NCBI GenBank assembly: GCA_020631235.1
Contig: JAHDHQ010000011.1
Span: 1 to 64,000 of the forward strand
Source: Saprospiraceae bacterium
GTDB taxonomy: Bacteria > Bacteroidota > Bacteroidia > Chitinophagales > Saprospiraceae
Direction of reading: 5' to 3'
DNA length: 64,000 nt
Part shown: piece after piece, positions 63,140 through 64,000 of the stretch
How positions within the stretch are numbered: the stretch's first letter is position 1
Layout: each line of letters opens with the position of its first letter
Notes under the pieces: generated by a model
Databases searched by the model: none
Told to the model about the DNA's origin: nothing
The model's input: the letters and a program-made list of their open reading frames with translations, nothing else
Translations under genes and position numbers: made by a program

Positions 63140-64000
63140 CTATCTGCCTACATGAACCAAAAGAACCGAAATATCAGATGGAGAAACACCACTTATTCTA
63201 CTAGCTTGACCAATGGTTCTTGGCTTTTGTGTGGATAGCTTTTCTTTAGCTTCTGCCGATAAACTTGGAAGCTTTTGGTAATCAAAATCGGCATGTAATT
63301 TTACGGATTCTAATCGGTTCATTTTATCCACCATTTCTTGTTCCTTTTCTATATAGCCCGCGTATTTAATTTTAGTCTCAGCAGAATGTAGAACATCTAT
63401 CGAATAGTCAGCAAGTGCCTCTTCTAAAGCTTCACAATTAGCCATAACATCTTGGATACCTACCTTAGGTCTGTTGATCAGGTTAATGGCTTTTTGTTTT
63501 TGGTCCAATGCTTTGGATCCTACGGTCGCTAAGAAAGGATTTAACTTTGCGGGTTCTACACTAGTTTTCTTGAACAGTTTTTCAATATCGATGAGTGCTT
63601 GTTCCTTTTCATTTACTCTTATTAGCCGTTGTTCCATGCCTTGCATCCCGATAGCTGAAGCCAGTGGAGTAAGACGTTGGTCTGCATTATCCTGTCGAAG
63701 GAGTATACGGTATTCGGCTCGGGAAGTAAACATTCGATATGGCTCCTTAGTCCCTTTATTTACCAAATCATCGATCAATACCCCGATGTAGGCATCTGAC
63801 CTTTTTAATATAAAAGGTTCTAAATCATTCACTGCCATGTGAGCGTTAATTCCTGCCATTAAACCCTGACATGCTGCTTCTTCATAGCCAGTTGTCCCGT
63901 TTATTTGCCCAGCAAAGAATAAGTTTTTAACTAGTCTTGTTTCCAAGCTAATGTCTAATTGAGTCGGCGGAAAAAAGTCATATTCAATCGCATAACCAGG
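63140..64000 (-). CDS. mnmG: tRNA uridine 5-carboxymethylaminomethyl modification enzyme, C-terminal part
   Basis: This is the C-terminal 286 codons of MnmG (GidA), which together with MnmE modifies U34 of tRNAs. The frame is open to the window edge. It has PGYAIEYDFFPPTQL, ETRLVKNLFFAGQINGTTGYEEAACQGLMAG and a MFTSRAEYRILLRQDNAD block. The terminal helical domain ends QKPRTIGQASRISGVSPSDISVLLVHVGR. The FAD-binding N-terminal half lies outside the window. Confidence 0.95.
   Translation of the reverse strand, partial: PGYAIEYDFFPPTQLDISLETRLVKNLFFAGQINGTTGYEEAACQGLMAGINAHMAVNDLEPFILKRSDAYIGVLIDDLVNKGTKEPYRMFTSRAEYRILLRQDNADQRLTPLASAIGMQGMEQRLIRVNEKEQALIDIEKLFKKTSVEPAKLNPFLATVGSKALDQKQKAINLINRPKVGIQDVMANCEALEEALADYSIDVLHSAETKIKYAGYIEKEQEMVDKMNRLESVKLHADFDYQKLPSLSAEAKEKLSTQKPRTIGQASRISGVSPSDISVLLVHVGR

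Noticed and set aside
1-64000. CRISPR array, prophage, insertion sequence or tRNA-linked island
   Set aside because: I found no spaced direct repeats, no transposase, integrase or phage structural gene, and no tRNA at the edges of the glycan block; mobility cannot be argued from this window.

Overview
The window is a low-GC chromosomal segment from a member of the Bacteroidota (Bacteroidetes). The evidence is promoter boxes of the TAnnTTTG type close to start codons, the lack of purine-rich ribosome binding sites, a secreted protein with a type IX secretion (T9SS) C-terminal sorting domain, a DUF2723/TMEM260-like protein, and the mutL - rhomboid - rhomboid - endonuclease/exonuclease/phosphatase gene order. 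A Saprospiria/Chitinophagia-like lineage is a guess only. No rRNA, tRNA, CRISPR array, insertion sequence or phage gene was found. The window ends inside mnmG.

Positions 1-21166 hold the most striking block: about 20 tightly packed plus-strand genes. They begin with the sulfate activation genes cysC, cysD and cysN (making PAPS) and run directly into a polysaccharide locus. That locus has four different PAPS-dependent-type sulfotransferases, two MOP-family flippases, an O-antigen-polymerase-like protein, four GT4-like glycosyltransferases, a CDP-paratose-2-epimerase-like SDR, GDP-mannose pyrophosphorylase, UDP-GlcNAc 2-epimerase, a NodB-type deacetylase, a PIG-L deacetylase and a WbqC-like protein. 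I read it as a dedicated assembly line for a sulfated, probably partly de-N-acetylated, cell-surface or secreted polysaccharide. Most genes overlap by 4-22 nt and many start with TTG. A possible structured leader or operator lies before cysC, and a second promoter lies at 13044.

Positions 21156-25965 hold a group III truncated haemoglobin, a Crp/Fnr regulator, a six-helix membrane protein, a fatty acid hydroxylase/sterol desaturase family protein and a Tat-exported sulfite-oxidase-type molybdoenzyme with a membrane-anchored cytochrome c. Two copies of the palindrome GTAAC-N4-GTTAC flank this group and are good candidates for the Crp/Fnr operator.

Positions 26073-45970 are mostly housekeeping: a YgiQ radical SAM protein, a T9SS-exported arylsulfate sulfotransferase, pseudouridine synthases, an M15 peptidase, a thioredoxin-like protein, DinB and ComF family proteins, an HtrA protease, ThiL, an SRAP peptidase, a SPOR protein, PurF, MutL (without recognisable endonuclease motifs), two rhomboids and an EEP hydrolase. 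Positions 46021-47781 hold a BlaR1/BlaI-type sensor-protease and repressor pair with a perfect palindrome at the repressor promoter.

Positions 48079-64000 hold RlmF, a DUF2461 protein, the tRNA methylthiotransferase MtaB, two unknown proteins, Lgt, a GT4 enzyme next to a tRNA-queuosine mannosyltransferase homologue, NadB, a very large DUF2723 membrane protein, RpiB, an M28 peptidase, a DUF6090-like protein and the C-terminal part of MnmG. Several convergent gene pairs overlap at their 3' ends with no room for a terminator.
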